Shown: positions 38,249-50,200 of the stretch, one piece after another
Numbering within the stretch: position 1 is the stretch's first letter
Layout of the letters: each line of letters opens with the position of its first letter
Source of the DNA: Prinia subflava
Taxonomy: Eukaryota; Chordata; Aves; Passeriformes; Cisticolidae
Reading direction: 5' to 3'
NCBI RefSeq assembly: GCF_021018805.1
Contig: NC_086258.1
Location: forward strand, 7,169,081 to 7,233,080
Length of the DNA stretch: 64,000 bases
The notes under the pieces: model-generated
Seen by the model: only the letters and a program-made list of their open reading frames with translations
What the model was told of the DNA's origin: nothing
Databases searched by the model: none
Made by a program: the position numbers and the translations under genes

Positions 38249-41200
38249 CTAACAGCCCAATGACATTGAAACATTTTATAAACAGAGTTTAAATCCAGAG
38301 CTTGAAAACACAACCTCCTCCCAAATAAACCAGGGAAAAAATTAGAATGTTGAGTCAAAAACACAACAGATCCAAGAGATTTTATTTTCTTTTCTTGCAC
38401 TGTCCTGCAGCCATCACATGCACCTCACAGCCTCCCTCTCCAGAGACTGGCTTTTGCAAGGGTAGCTGCATTTTGCCAAGCCACCAAACTCCAACATGGA
38501 TGTCCCTGCAGCCCCAAACTGCCAGCTATAAATATAAAAACCCACTCAGCATTTTCCCACCACGAGTTCTGCCACTGTCCTGCTCGATAACCTTGGGCAA
38601 ATCTCAGTTATTTAAAACACAATCAATCTCCTGGGTGCAGGATCAGGCATTCCCTACCTCGTTCCTGTGGTCCTGGGTACAACAGGGTGTCCACAGGTAC
38701 TGGTGGTGGCATGTGTCACCCTCAGAGTCACAGACTGGCTTGGGTTGGAGGGACCCTCAACATCATCTCATTCTCCAACCTGAGCCCCTCCCAGCCTGGC
38801 CTTGAACTCCTCCAGGGTGCAGCTCTCTGAGCAAGTTCTAGTGAGGACCTGGAACACATCTCAAGTGTTTCCAGAAAAACAGAACAGAAACCTGTCTGTC
38901 CCTCTGACCAGCAGCCCCACAGCCATGCCAGCGAGATTTGGGGACAACACAGGGACTCAGCAGTCCTAAAGGATGGTGACACCTCACAGCACTGCCTCAA
39001 AGTCCCTTCAGCTGTCCAAACCCACGCTGGGCATTGAAGAGAAGGAAGAATTTCTGGCTGCAGCAATGGATCAACGCATTCCATAGGCCAAACACACAGG
39101 GAAGGCAAGGGAAGTGAACTCTTGGCTGCCTGGGGTATTTGCTTGCTCCCTTCCCACAGCCTGTGCAGGTGTATCCTCTGCTCAGCCCCCTCCAGCAGTG
39201 GGTAAAGCTCCTATTTGACACTTTTGATTGTTGTCTCCAAGCATTTCCTACAGTAATTCCTGGGTTTCCAAGCAACAGACCAGTTTACTTAACAACAGGG
39301 AACTCCCTGCTGCAAAAGCACAAGGAATCCACCAGTAGCTGCCGGGCCGAGCTGCAGCTCAGCAGGGAGGTTGTCCAACACTTTATTATCAATCAGGTGA
39401 AATTGCTGCCCAATTAGTAAATCAATACTCCCTGCTGAGGTGATCAGCTGTACACAGAAAAGCAGGGATGCAGGGAAAAGGGAGCTTTCTCCCTCTAACC
39501 CAGGGCCACAAAAATCAATGGAGTTGTGCTCTGGAACCTGTGCTCATCACAGCCAGAAGAAAAGCAGCTGTCAAGGCCCTGTTTAACCATGAGATGGAAG
39601 AGCTACAGGGAATAACACCAGCACCAGCCTGCAGTGACAGCACACCAGGAAAGCAGCAGGTCAGGAGCCCTGATTTCTGCTGTAAAGCTGTAAATTCCCC
39701 TCTCTGCCCCACTGGTGACAGTCTCTGGGGCTCTGCCAGAGCAGCAAGATAACCACAGAGCACCTTCCATCACCAGCTTTGAGACAAAGCCCAGGAGAAC
39801 TGAGCCAAGACCTCAACACTCACCCCCTGAGCATCCTTGGGCAAGGAATTTCATCTCTTTGGCCTCCATGTGGATTCTCCCACCTTCCTGTGTTTTCCCT
39901 GTTGCTGAAGGCTGGTGGGATGTTAATTTAAGGGAGCTGTGTGGTGATACTGTGGCAAAAAGCTTCACAGAAAGGCTGTAAATGTAAAGATGCATTTGCA
40001 ACACAGACAGAACCCACGTTCCCATCAGTGGAAAAACACATGGATTATCAGCATCTCTGCTGTGATCTCATGTCTAGGTATCATGGTATACCGAGATGGA
40101 GGAAGGAACAAAAGCCTCATAAATAAAAGGTTTAGAGCTGCCTGTGCACATCTGTAATGAAGCTGCAACCTCACAAAAGCTGGTACCAAGACCTTCAGCA
40201 GAGAGACAATAAGGAAAAAGAGGAACTGTCCCCAGATGACTTTTGTTATCTCCTGAAAGGATGGAAAGGACCAGGTCAAAGTTTTCAAGACCAAAAAAAA
40301 AAAAAATCTGTTGTCCTCCAGAAAACTGGAATGATTTTATTCACCGTTTAAACATGAGAAACGTGTGAATCTTGCTGAATACATCACAGAATGATGAAAA
40401 GGCAGGAGAGGAACCCCTGGAAGAAAAAGTGTCCAGTGAAGGAAAGAGTAAAATCCTTCTTTCCTCTGCTTCAGTTCCCTTCTAGACCCTCTTACAGAGC
40501 TATTCCTTGCATGCTGCTGCCCTTCCCCACTCGGGAGCCACAGCGATCTTAGGGATGCTGGTGCTGCCCAACCCTCCCTCTCTGAGGAAAGCTGAATGGT
40601 TTGGACTGATCTCCTTCTCCTGGGTTGTGTTTGCTGGCTCAGAAGATGCCTCTGCTCATCTTTTCACCTCAGTGGAGAATGAGCTTGTTCTTGAAGGTGT
40701 CTCAACCTGGTTGGCATCAGTGCCTGTTCCTTTGTCTTGCAGTGTGAGATGCTGCTGCAATGCAGTGCCCAGGTGCAGTGACCTTTAACCAAGTCCCACC
40801 ATCTGCAGCCACCAAAGGCTCCCAAACTGCTGCAGCTGAGGCCAGAGGAGGAGGAAGTTCTGATGCACAGTCCCAGAACTCACGGTGTGTCTTTGGAGGA
40901 GACCCGAGGAGGCCGTTCCATTTATCAGAAAACATTTCACTGTGGATTGCACTATCAATCTGCCTGACAGCATCTCCAACAGCTCCTTGACACTGTGCCA
41001 GCAGCAGAGCTGGGTTACCTCTGGGCCAAGGCTGCTGCAACACCTGCTTTTCCTACTTCCAGCGTTGGATGAACCATCTGCAGCCAACACAACCCTGTTT
41101 GGGTTGGTTTTGCTGCTGTTGTTTTTGCAGAGTGGGGGCAAGAAATCCATCAGCAATCCTACACTGCTCTCGACAGGTCAACAGATGGCCCAGGTCCTCT

Positions 41201-44200
41201 GCTCCCAGCTGATGCAGATGCTTGAGAAGATCGAGGAAAATTATTACCCAGCCAGAATGAGCACCAAGCCTGTTCCAGAACACAAGGCAAGGGTGGTCTC
41301 CACCACCTTGGGACGTGCTGAACAGCAAAGCCCACCTTGCCCTACTGAAGTCAAGTGCATTTCAGCCACACAGAAAGCCCAGGCTCACTTTCAGTGCCAT
41401 CCCTTGGTCTACACCCTATGGAAAAAGGACAAAAGCAGCACTGGGAGGCTGGGAACCTCCCAGGATTCTTGCTTCTGTCAGGCCCTTTCCCAGCCTAGAG
41501 GATAGAATATATTTCAGTTAGAGAGAGATGATAATTCTTGGTGCACAGAGGTTTTCCAGCTCTGTGTGCAAGCACTGTTTACCTGATCAGAGATGGAGCA
41601 AAGGCTCTGTGCTGAGCCACAGTGGAACAGGACAGTAATAAAGGGCATTGCTGTATGCAGGAAACAATCAGATGGACTTTACAACTATAAAACTTTAATT
41701 TCATAAGAGGATTTCTCTTATAACATCATGATGTGGTAGCCAGGACTCACCTGTGTCCCTGAACTGCCTTAATAAGGAGTGATGGAGATGTTTCCTCTCA
41801 CAGCAGCCATGTCTCTTACTCTCATTTTTGGCTCCATTTGCCCATGGATACATGCTCTTACCTGAGCTCCAGTCTGGCCTTCTAGAGCAGACTGCCCAAA
41901 CCAAGTGAAATTCCCAGTGGGCAGAATTCCAAAGTTGCATTTTGACTAATTAAGTGATATCAGGAGAGCTCTAAATGCTCACATAAAAACTGGCAAGCAA
42001 AGTGCTCCTAATGACGAGACAATTGCTGTGCAGGGAGGCCCAGCTGCAGCTCTGAGTCACAAACCCTGTACTAGTCTTTTCAAAATTGTCAGTGCCACGA
42101 TGTTCAAAAATGAAACCAAAGATGTGAGGTGGGAGAGAAGGTAAAAGGCTGCGAGTTTGCACCCAAGGGAAAGTGCTGCCCTGGCCGTGTGGAGGACACA
42201 GGGCTACAAGGTCTTGCTGAAGAGTGAATTAACACCATGATCTTGCAGCCAAAGCCTTCAGGCCATGCCCATCTCCACACCAGAGCAATGGCACTGTGCT
42301 AATGATTAGCAGCTCTCAAACACCTCTTCCTCATCCCATTTTACTTGAGGGTTGGACTTAAACTCTGAAGCATTTTCTTTTCATACCACTTTTTGCATGT
42401 GCTGTAGCAATTCTTGATACTCCTAAGTAAATTTAACCTTCCTGAGCATTTCTTGCATCAGAGATTCCTGCAGCAGGCAGTTCCACAGAATCAGCTGAAC
42501 TAGAGTCATCTTTCTTTGTCATGGCTTGAACTCACAAAAAAGCCAAATTAAGTTGCAACTCCTCACTGCAGTGAAAGCTTTTGGGGGCACACACTGGCCT
42601 CCCTGATTTCAAAGGGAAAGCAGACCTTCAGTTGGCCACAGGTTCCCACCAAAGCCCAGTGATCCAGAATGCAAAAGCCTGAGCAGCACAGGGCTGCACG
42701 GTGGAATGGCAGAGGCTCTTTGGCATTTGCATTGTGAAGGAGTCAGAAGACAAGTCTATCTGACCTGTCAGCCACTTCCTCAGCTCCACAGCGAACCAAG
42801 GACAGCTAATCCCTCAATGGAAGTGGGATCAGCTTCCTTGCCTCTAGCCTGCAGTCAAAGCATGAGCCCAGACACTGGCTAAGCTGCTGTACTGTAATTC
42901 AATATGCAGTATCTGGTTTGTGTGCTCATCTCTCACCTAAACACGGCATTGCAACTTTCAAAAAAAACCATCAGCAATTATTTTTCCGTCTTCAGATCGG
43001 GTTTTGCAAGATCCACTCTGGCTAAGGGGACAGCTGGTTTGCACAAAGCCCTCTGAAAAACATGTGGAAGTTTACACGGGCACTGAGGAGAGGCTGCTCC
43101 TGAAACATCACACACCTGGCTGCTCCCTCTCACTGTCTCACCTTCCCCAGCAGGCTCTCCAAGGAGGTGCAAAGCACAAAAGGAGACTTCAAAAGAAATG
43201 AGAAGTTTTCTTTGTCCTCTTAAGGAAACATTTAATGATTGCCTTTACCCCACTTTCAACCTGGAGTGCCTTCTCTTTATTCTCTAGGCAGGTGCTGAGA
43301 GATGAGGCTTTAGTGAGCAACCTGATTAAAAACCAGTATCGGATGTTGGGAGACAATGTGTAATACGACAACCAACACTCACAGCATCATGTGAGAAATA
43401 TAATTAAAAAGATTGCTCTGTGACCGCGCTGTTATAATTTCAAGCCTTACATTTTACAATTAGAAACCATTTGTCTTCTAAATGGCAGGCTAAGTTTTGT
43501 TTTCTGCTTTGTCAGTATGAAATCAAGAGCAATTCTCTAAGTTAATAGCATTATCTTGGATTTATGCAAGTGCAGAGTGAATTTGAATCGATATTCACTT
43601 TCTCTAAACTATCCTATAAATACTAATATACCCTCTCTCTTTATTTATTTATTTTTTTAAGCACACAGAGAGAAAGCTGATTAGAACCAAGTTTCACAGG
43701 CAGCAACATTTGTTGCACATCACAACTTCGGCTATTTTTTGCAGGGTCTTAACTTTGCAGATGCTCCCGGATTTGAAATCTGGAGCTGTGCAAAGTCTGC
43801 CCACTTTGCTTGAGCTGCAGTTCTGTGATCCACGTGCAAATGAGCTCTCAAATCACTCTCGGACCATTTGTTCCAACACCTCCACATCCCCCAACCCCAC
43901 ACGTCCTGCGTGTAAATACCTACTGTATCTTGAGCTTGTCTGTGCTATAATGGGATGAAGACTCGGGGAGGAGGAACCCCCGACTAAAAGAGGTTTGTAA
44001 CAAGGGAAAAAGTAGCTCTAACAGAGTAGCAACATCACAGGAACAGAGACCGGCATTGTTACAGGCCAAGTAATCCTGTGACACGCTACTGTCACTCATA
44101 GCTTGACACCCTGCTGGGCCAGCAAGACATCAAAGCCCACCCCATACCATCTTACATGCTCTTTATCAGCTAATCAGGCTATTCTTCCCGAAATAAAGCT

Positions 44201-47200
44201 CCCTTAAATCCCCTGCTCACAGGGGCATTCCCATCCTGTTGCCCATCTGCTGAGGAGGGTCAGCTGGAGCAGGAGGCAGAGCAGTGGCCTGTCCCTGGTG
44301 GCTGCTGAAAGCAGGACAATGCAGGCTCCAATTTTTTATTTTCAAATCCCTTCCCCTTGCATTTTTTTCTTCTCACAGGATAGGTGTGTGTGTGCAAGAG
44401 GAGTGCCCAGCCCTGGAACAATTATGTGGATTAGTGCTTTAATTGCATGGCTAAGGTTTGCTAATGGAGTTTATAGCAACGATTACACGGAGAGAGTCAC
44501 AATTGATGCTGATAAAGAAAAACGATTTTCCTCCTTTGAATTATTGCAATGATTTCACTGGCAAGGCAGAGGTTTGGATCCTGCCATTGCACTGGGGAAG
44601 AGAGCGTGTCCTTAGCATTGTGATCCCAAAAGAGAGGATTATGTGTCCTGTGGAGCCAGCTCAGAGCAGCCAGGATCAGATCACTGAGCACCTTCAGCTC
44701 CCTTGCACGCACAGAACAGGGTCCAGGGCTCCTCCAGCAGCATCAGGGAACCTCCAACTCCTTACACAGAACAGGAGCACCCAGGACAGCCCTGAGCACA
44801 CCCTAGAGGGGACAGAGCTGCAACTCTGGGCTTGCTGCAGGCTGTTCCCAGGAGATTCCACAGCAATTTTGCAGAAATGCCTTTGCCACAACTACTCACA
44901 CCTCCAGATTTGCAGAAGGATCATGTCTACCAACATGATTTACACTCGATTCCTGGAGCAAGCCCAACCACCTTGAGGAGCACAGCACAGTGTGTCACCC
45001 CATGTTCCTCGGCTCAGGAACATCAGACTCACCTACCTTTTTGGTCTTGGTTTGGTTTTCCTCTTTGAGCCTGCAGTTGGCAGAGCAGTCAGGTTTTGGG
45101 GGGCATCTCTGAGACCAAAGCTCTTGGCCACGTGACCCAGGTGGAGAGATTTGATGTGGAAGATGTGCTTGAGGTCCCTGGGATAGGTGGTATAGGCACA
45201 AAGGAAAGACTGCAGTGCTGAGGGGAAGGAAAAACACCAGTGAATTCTGTTTGTTGCTGCATTTTTTAAACACATATATATATATACACACACTTAAAGA
45301 TTCAGCTGTTCCAGCTGAAAGGTCTGGTCCTTTGGGACACCTTCTGCTCAGCAGCTGGCAGAAAAGGTTGGCATGTTAGCAACCTGTGAAGGTTGCACAG
45401 TGCTGGTACAATCCCAAAAGGGGAAGCTGGGTGCTGGGAAGGTGTTAGGAACTGAAACAAAGCTCCACTGAATTGCACTGGCTATGCCTCCTGTCAGGCT
45501 GCCCCTTTGGCCACTAAAGGTGAGTTTTGTAGCACATCTCTCAAGAGTCATTGACACTGAGGGGCAGCAGATAAGAGGGGAGTGGGGACAGAGATGCAGG
45601 GATGAAGAAAGAGAAGCATGGAGATGGCACAGGAAGACTCCTCTGATACTAGAGTCCCAGTAGTCCATGCATTTTTCACCAGTTACCAGCTAGTCCCTTA
45701 TAAATATCTGAGAGCCGGATGGATTTCCTGACTCATCAGCACACTGAGAACAGAGCTCACCTTCTCAAAAGGGAAAAATAATAGAACTGTGTGCAAATTT
45801 CCCTTCCCATCTTTATATTCCTGTAATGCCCTTCCCTCAGGGCTCATTGCTCTAAAGACAATCATCCACTAATATGAGCACTACCTCTGCTCCTCCCTGT
45901 CCCTGGAACATTAACTACACCCGGGCTGGCCCCTGCTCTGGGAATAGAGGCACTTCCAGGAGGGAAACTGCAGCTCAGAAAATGCCTCCCCTCAATCCCT
46001 TGCTGCTCCTCTGCTTGCTAAACCTCCTGTGTCCCCCCAGCCCTCACCTCCTGCATCTTCCTCTCCCTCTCCCTCCCGACAGCAGTGAGCTCTAAACTCT
46101 CACCTCTCCTGCCCTTGCCTGTTGAGCCACCGGACCAGCAAGTTTGCCCACAGCTTATGTCTAATCTCTTGGCAGCAGCCGGAGATTGGAGTTTATGAAC
46201 AGTAATAAAAATGTCATTTTAGCAGATCAGCTCCTGGAAGGACCCAGGGAATCCATCAAAGCTCTGTTTACTGAGCAAAGCGAACTCCTTTTCCCAATCG
46301 ATGAGAAGAAAAGATTGAGTTTTTTGCACCTTCTTCCCAATTTCACGGTGCTGCTCTTTTAGAGGCTTCTGAGCACCGAGAGACCTGTGTTTTTCCAAAA
46401 AAGAGAATGCTAAATTCCAAATACCGTCTCAGTGTCTCGTCTGAAGGCCATCCTTCTGAGGGCTTATAAACCAGCTCAAATGCTCTCAAAAACCCTGCTC
46501 TGCTGCCTTTTTTTTTTCATAAAGTTATTGGTCAAATTCACCTATGAGAAGGTGTAACTCTTCAAAGGGAACAATAGGAACTTGCTCCTGCTTTGAATTC
46601 AGTCCCACTGGAGCTAATACAGCTGTCTGCCTCACAGCATTTGGAATGGCTGATACTAAAGATCCTGTTATTATGAAGGCTGAGCTCACCTCCCAGAGTC
46701 GTGCAGAGAGGAAAAGCTGCTGCTACCAAGTCCCCAGGTCAGAGATAGAGAATCAAAGTGTCAAAGGCTCCCCTCTTCCCAAAGTCCTGACAGATATCTG
46801 CCAAATCCAGCTTTGAGTCAGAGTACACAAAACCAGGGAGAGCTGCAAGGCACTAACCCAGAGCTGAACTAGAGCCTGGCTGGACCTGCAGGTCACAATC
46901 CCAGCCCAGGAAACTGCCTCAACTCCGAGCAGCCCAGAGCTGAGATGTTCACTACAGCACCCATGAGATTGAAATGAAGACCTCTGTAGATGAGATTCTT
47001 TTTAAAATCTTTACTATCAGGTCTTTAGACCTCTCAGTGTTGCCAGAGCCATGTTTTCTGGCTTTTATGTGCAATTAGAGTGGTCAGATACTGAAAGCTT
47101 TATTGGTTTTTTTTTTTGAAGTCAGAATTCTTTTATGATTTTGTGATCAAAGAGACAGAGCTTTAGGAAAACAACTCACAAAGACTGATAACAGTGCTGG

Positions 47201-50200
47201 TCAGACCATAATTCATGTGCAGGGTTCCTTATTTTGATGCCACAGGAACAAACTGCCTGAGCTGTTGAGAGTTTTTGCCACACCAACACAAGTCTGAGGT
47301 AACATGTACTGGCTTGGGGTGGGATTTGGAACTGTCCTCGTGTAAGACAGAGGATTTAGATTGGTCCTCTGCATCTCTGCACCCCATTTTCCTCCAGGAA
47401 ATATAAGTGTAGAAAATCAATGGAAGAAAAGAAAAAACCCAGCGTGTTCTGTGTATGATAGGGGTTAGATGGGCTGGTTTGTTGTTATTTTGAACAGGGG
47501 ACAAGAGGGTAATGAGATATGAAAGGGAGACAGGTGACATAACCTGTTCACCAGGCTCTCAGCTGGCAGCAGCTCCCAGCAGTGCCCCCAGGGCATGGCC
47601 TCAGCAGGACTGGATAAACTGGGAGGCACTTTGCCAGAGTTGGTGGGAGCAGGAGGGAAGGATGCACCAAAACCACCACGGATTTGAGCCTTGTGCCACA
47701 GCCCTGGGCTCCTGTGACTCTGCTGTCCATCTCCATGCAAGTGCTCAGGACAGAGAGGAGGAGGCAAAACACTCAACTGCTGGCTGTAAAACTGGGAAAT
47801 GAGGAAGAGGGAAGCAAGATTTGCTTTCTTACCCTCTCTGTAACTCAGGGGCACACAGGAGCAATCTCCTGAGCTCTTTCTGGGCCCACAGCTCCAAAAT
47901 GAAGCACCCATCACCATGCAAAGCATCGGGATGAGCATCCTCCACTTCCCAAAAGGGCTCTGCTCTAGATAAGGTTCATCCTTCAGGTAGCAGGGCCCAG
48001 CCAGCCCCCTCCTCCCACCCACCTCTCTGCTGATCAGTCAATCAAGTTTGAAGGGCAGCACCTTCCCTGAACCATTTGATTTGAGTGTGAAAAGCCCGGG
48101 ACCCAGAGGCAGAAGGGGAGAGCGGGCAGGGAGCCACTCGCCTTTTGAAAGCAGGCTGCAGTGCAAACACTGCTTATTAACATTGACTGGGTCAGAAAAT
48201 GGGGAAAAACAGAAAAAGAGAGAGAAACAAATGCATCTCTGGCACAGTTTCCAGTTGATTGTCTGCCATGAAAGCAAAAGCCAGCTGCCATGTTAATTAT
48301 TCATGATGCCTGGCTCAGAGGGGAGGAAGAGGGGCTTATGGAAGCCACTCAGCAGTGGAAAATTTGCATATGTAGATAGCAGAGTTGGAAAAAGAGGTGG
48401 AGTGCTCCTCTACAAGATAAATGGGATGCACAGCAGATCAGCATTTCCTGATGTATTTTCTGTGCTTCTTTTCTGTGGTTAAAGGAGTTACTAATGCTGA
48501 GCTCAGCAACAAGTGTGTGTGGGTGGGTGTGTGCACAGTGACACTGGGTAGAGAGGAACCACAGAGGGTTTTTAGGTGTGACCAGAGTTATTCACTGGTT
48601 GTTCCTGTCACAGGCATTTCAGGTTGGAAGTTTGCATGGGGGACAAGAAATCCCAAGGGAGCAGCAAGATGCTCATCCATGCAGAATGAAGGATTATGAT
48701 CATGTTAGTCACATGCTTTCAGATTGTGGATTTAAAAGAGCAGCTACAAAATTACACTACACACCTAAAAATGGGTGCAAGCTGCTTGTGTAACAAGTCC
48801 AAACTCCCTACTGCAGGAGGAAGGTGTTTGAAAATCCCAAGGAACTGAAATCAGCACTGCAGCTGCTGGAGGTGGGGTGAGATTTCAGCCCAGGGATGTG
48901 CAGTGGTGGGGGGAGGGCAAAGAGTGAAACAGCAGAATTTCAAGTATTTTGCCCCTCAATACAGCCACACATAATCAAAAGCATGCAGAATGATTGGGGT
49001 AAGCAGGCAGTCACAGGATTTACTCTGGTTGCTCTGCTGTGGCATCACCTAAGATGGGAATACAACACTCAGTAAAAACCAGCACCTTTGACCTCCTGAA
49101 CAATCACTTCTCAAGCTTCCAAACAATTTTCATGCTGAACTTTTATCTTGAGAACAGCCTCCCCTTCTCCAGTTTCTCCAGACACTGTGTAACTCCAAGA
49201 GCAATTTCCCCACCTGGTTTTGGACCCCTTGGAAGGTGATTTCAGAAGGTGAGCACACGAGGCACACCTGTCCCACACCTGTATGCAGGTGCACACAGCA
49301 GGTACACAGAAGGGTAAACAGGAATGATCAGACCATTAAAATTCATCTCACCAGGACCCCCTCAACTGGAAATGCTGCAGAACTGAAATAACTTCTACAC
49401 AAGCTTAGAGAGCAGGGCTTGACTCAGAGTAATGAGGTAAAAAAGAAAACAATCAGGAAGGGAGATGTGGGAAGAGGAGACTCAAAAAAAGGGTAAAGTC
49501 CTAAATACTGTAAGCAAGAATGGCTTAGTCTCTTTCATAAAGGGTTTGCATTTTGTGGATTTGTCTCAGTAACTCATGTCAAATTCCAAGTAATTGCCCA
49601 GGAGTTCTGGGGCCTGACTTCCTACAGTGCCTACCCTGCACCACCTTTTTGGCTCCTCTCAGGGGACAGTTTGGTGTTTCTTTTCCTACCACATCCCCAG
49701 CAAGATTTTAACCTTTCTCCCAAATCTGTCTTCCTCTCGATTTTCCAAACTGAGGGGAAGAAGGGAAGAGTCTCTCACACTACTCAGTGACAACTGCAGT
49801 GCATCCTGCCAGGAAAAGATGGCAGATCAAACCCCAGACTTGTACACAGCTACAATCATCAAGTCCATCCCAGTTTTTTTCTGTCCTGCCTTTTTGAGTT
49901 GTTGCCCCTCTCCCTTTTATCTCCCACCCCACACAACCAGCTCCACTTCAAAATCCTTTCCTGGTCAGGGGTGCATCTTGTCTTTCAGGCTTCAAATTCA
50001 CCCCTGGTGAGAACTGGAGGCATCTGATGAGAATTGCAGAAGGATGTGATGGAAGAAGTCACTCATCCCCTTCCCAGCATAACCCACAAGCTCCTGTGAT
50101 TGGGTCAAAGCCCTCAGATGTGAATCCCACTGAAAGCCAAGACTAAATCTCATTTGCACCTAATATGGGAACGCCAGAAATTAACATTTAATATCACCAC

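Larger units (their letters stand above)
37863..45036 (-). other. DDX31 last intron
   Basis: A 7.2-kb intron. It contains the AAT microsatellite at 38189, a CR1 scrap at 38724 and a candidate element at 43385-43690. The 206-codon frame at 40885-41505 on the opposite strand lacks motifs and is not called. Confidence 0.85.

Noticed and set aside
40885..41505. 206-codon plus-strand frame inside a DDX31 intron
   Set aside because: No domain, no splice or promoter support, and no recognisable relatives.
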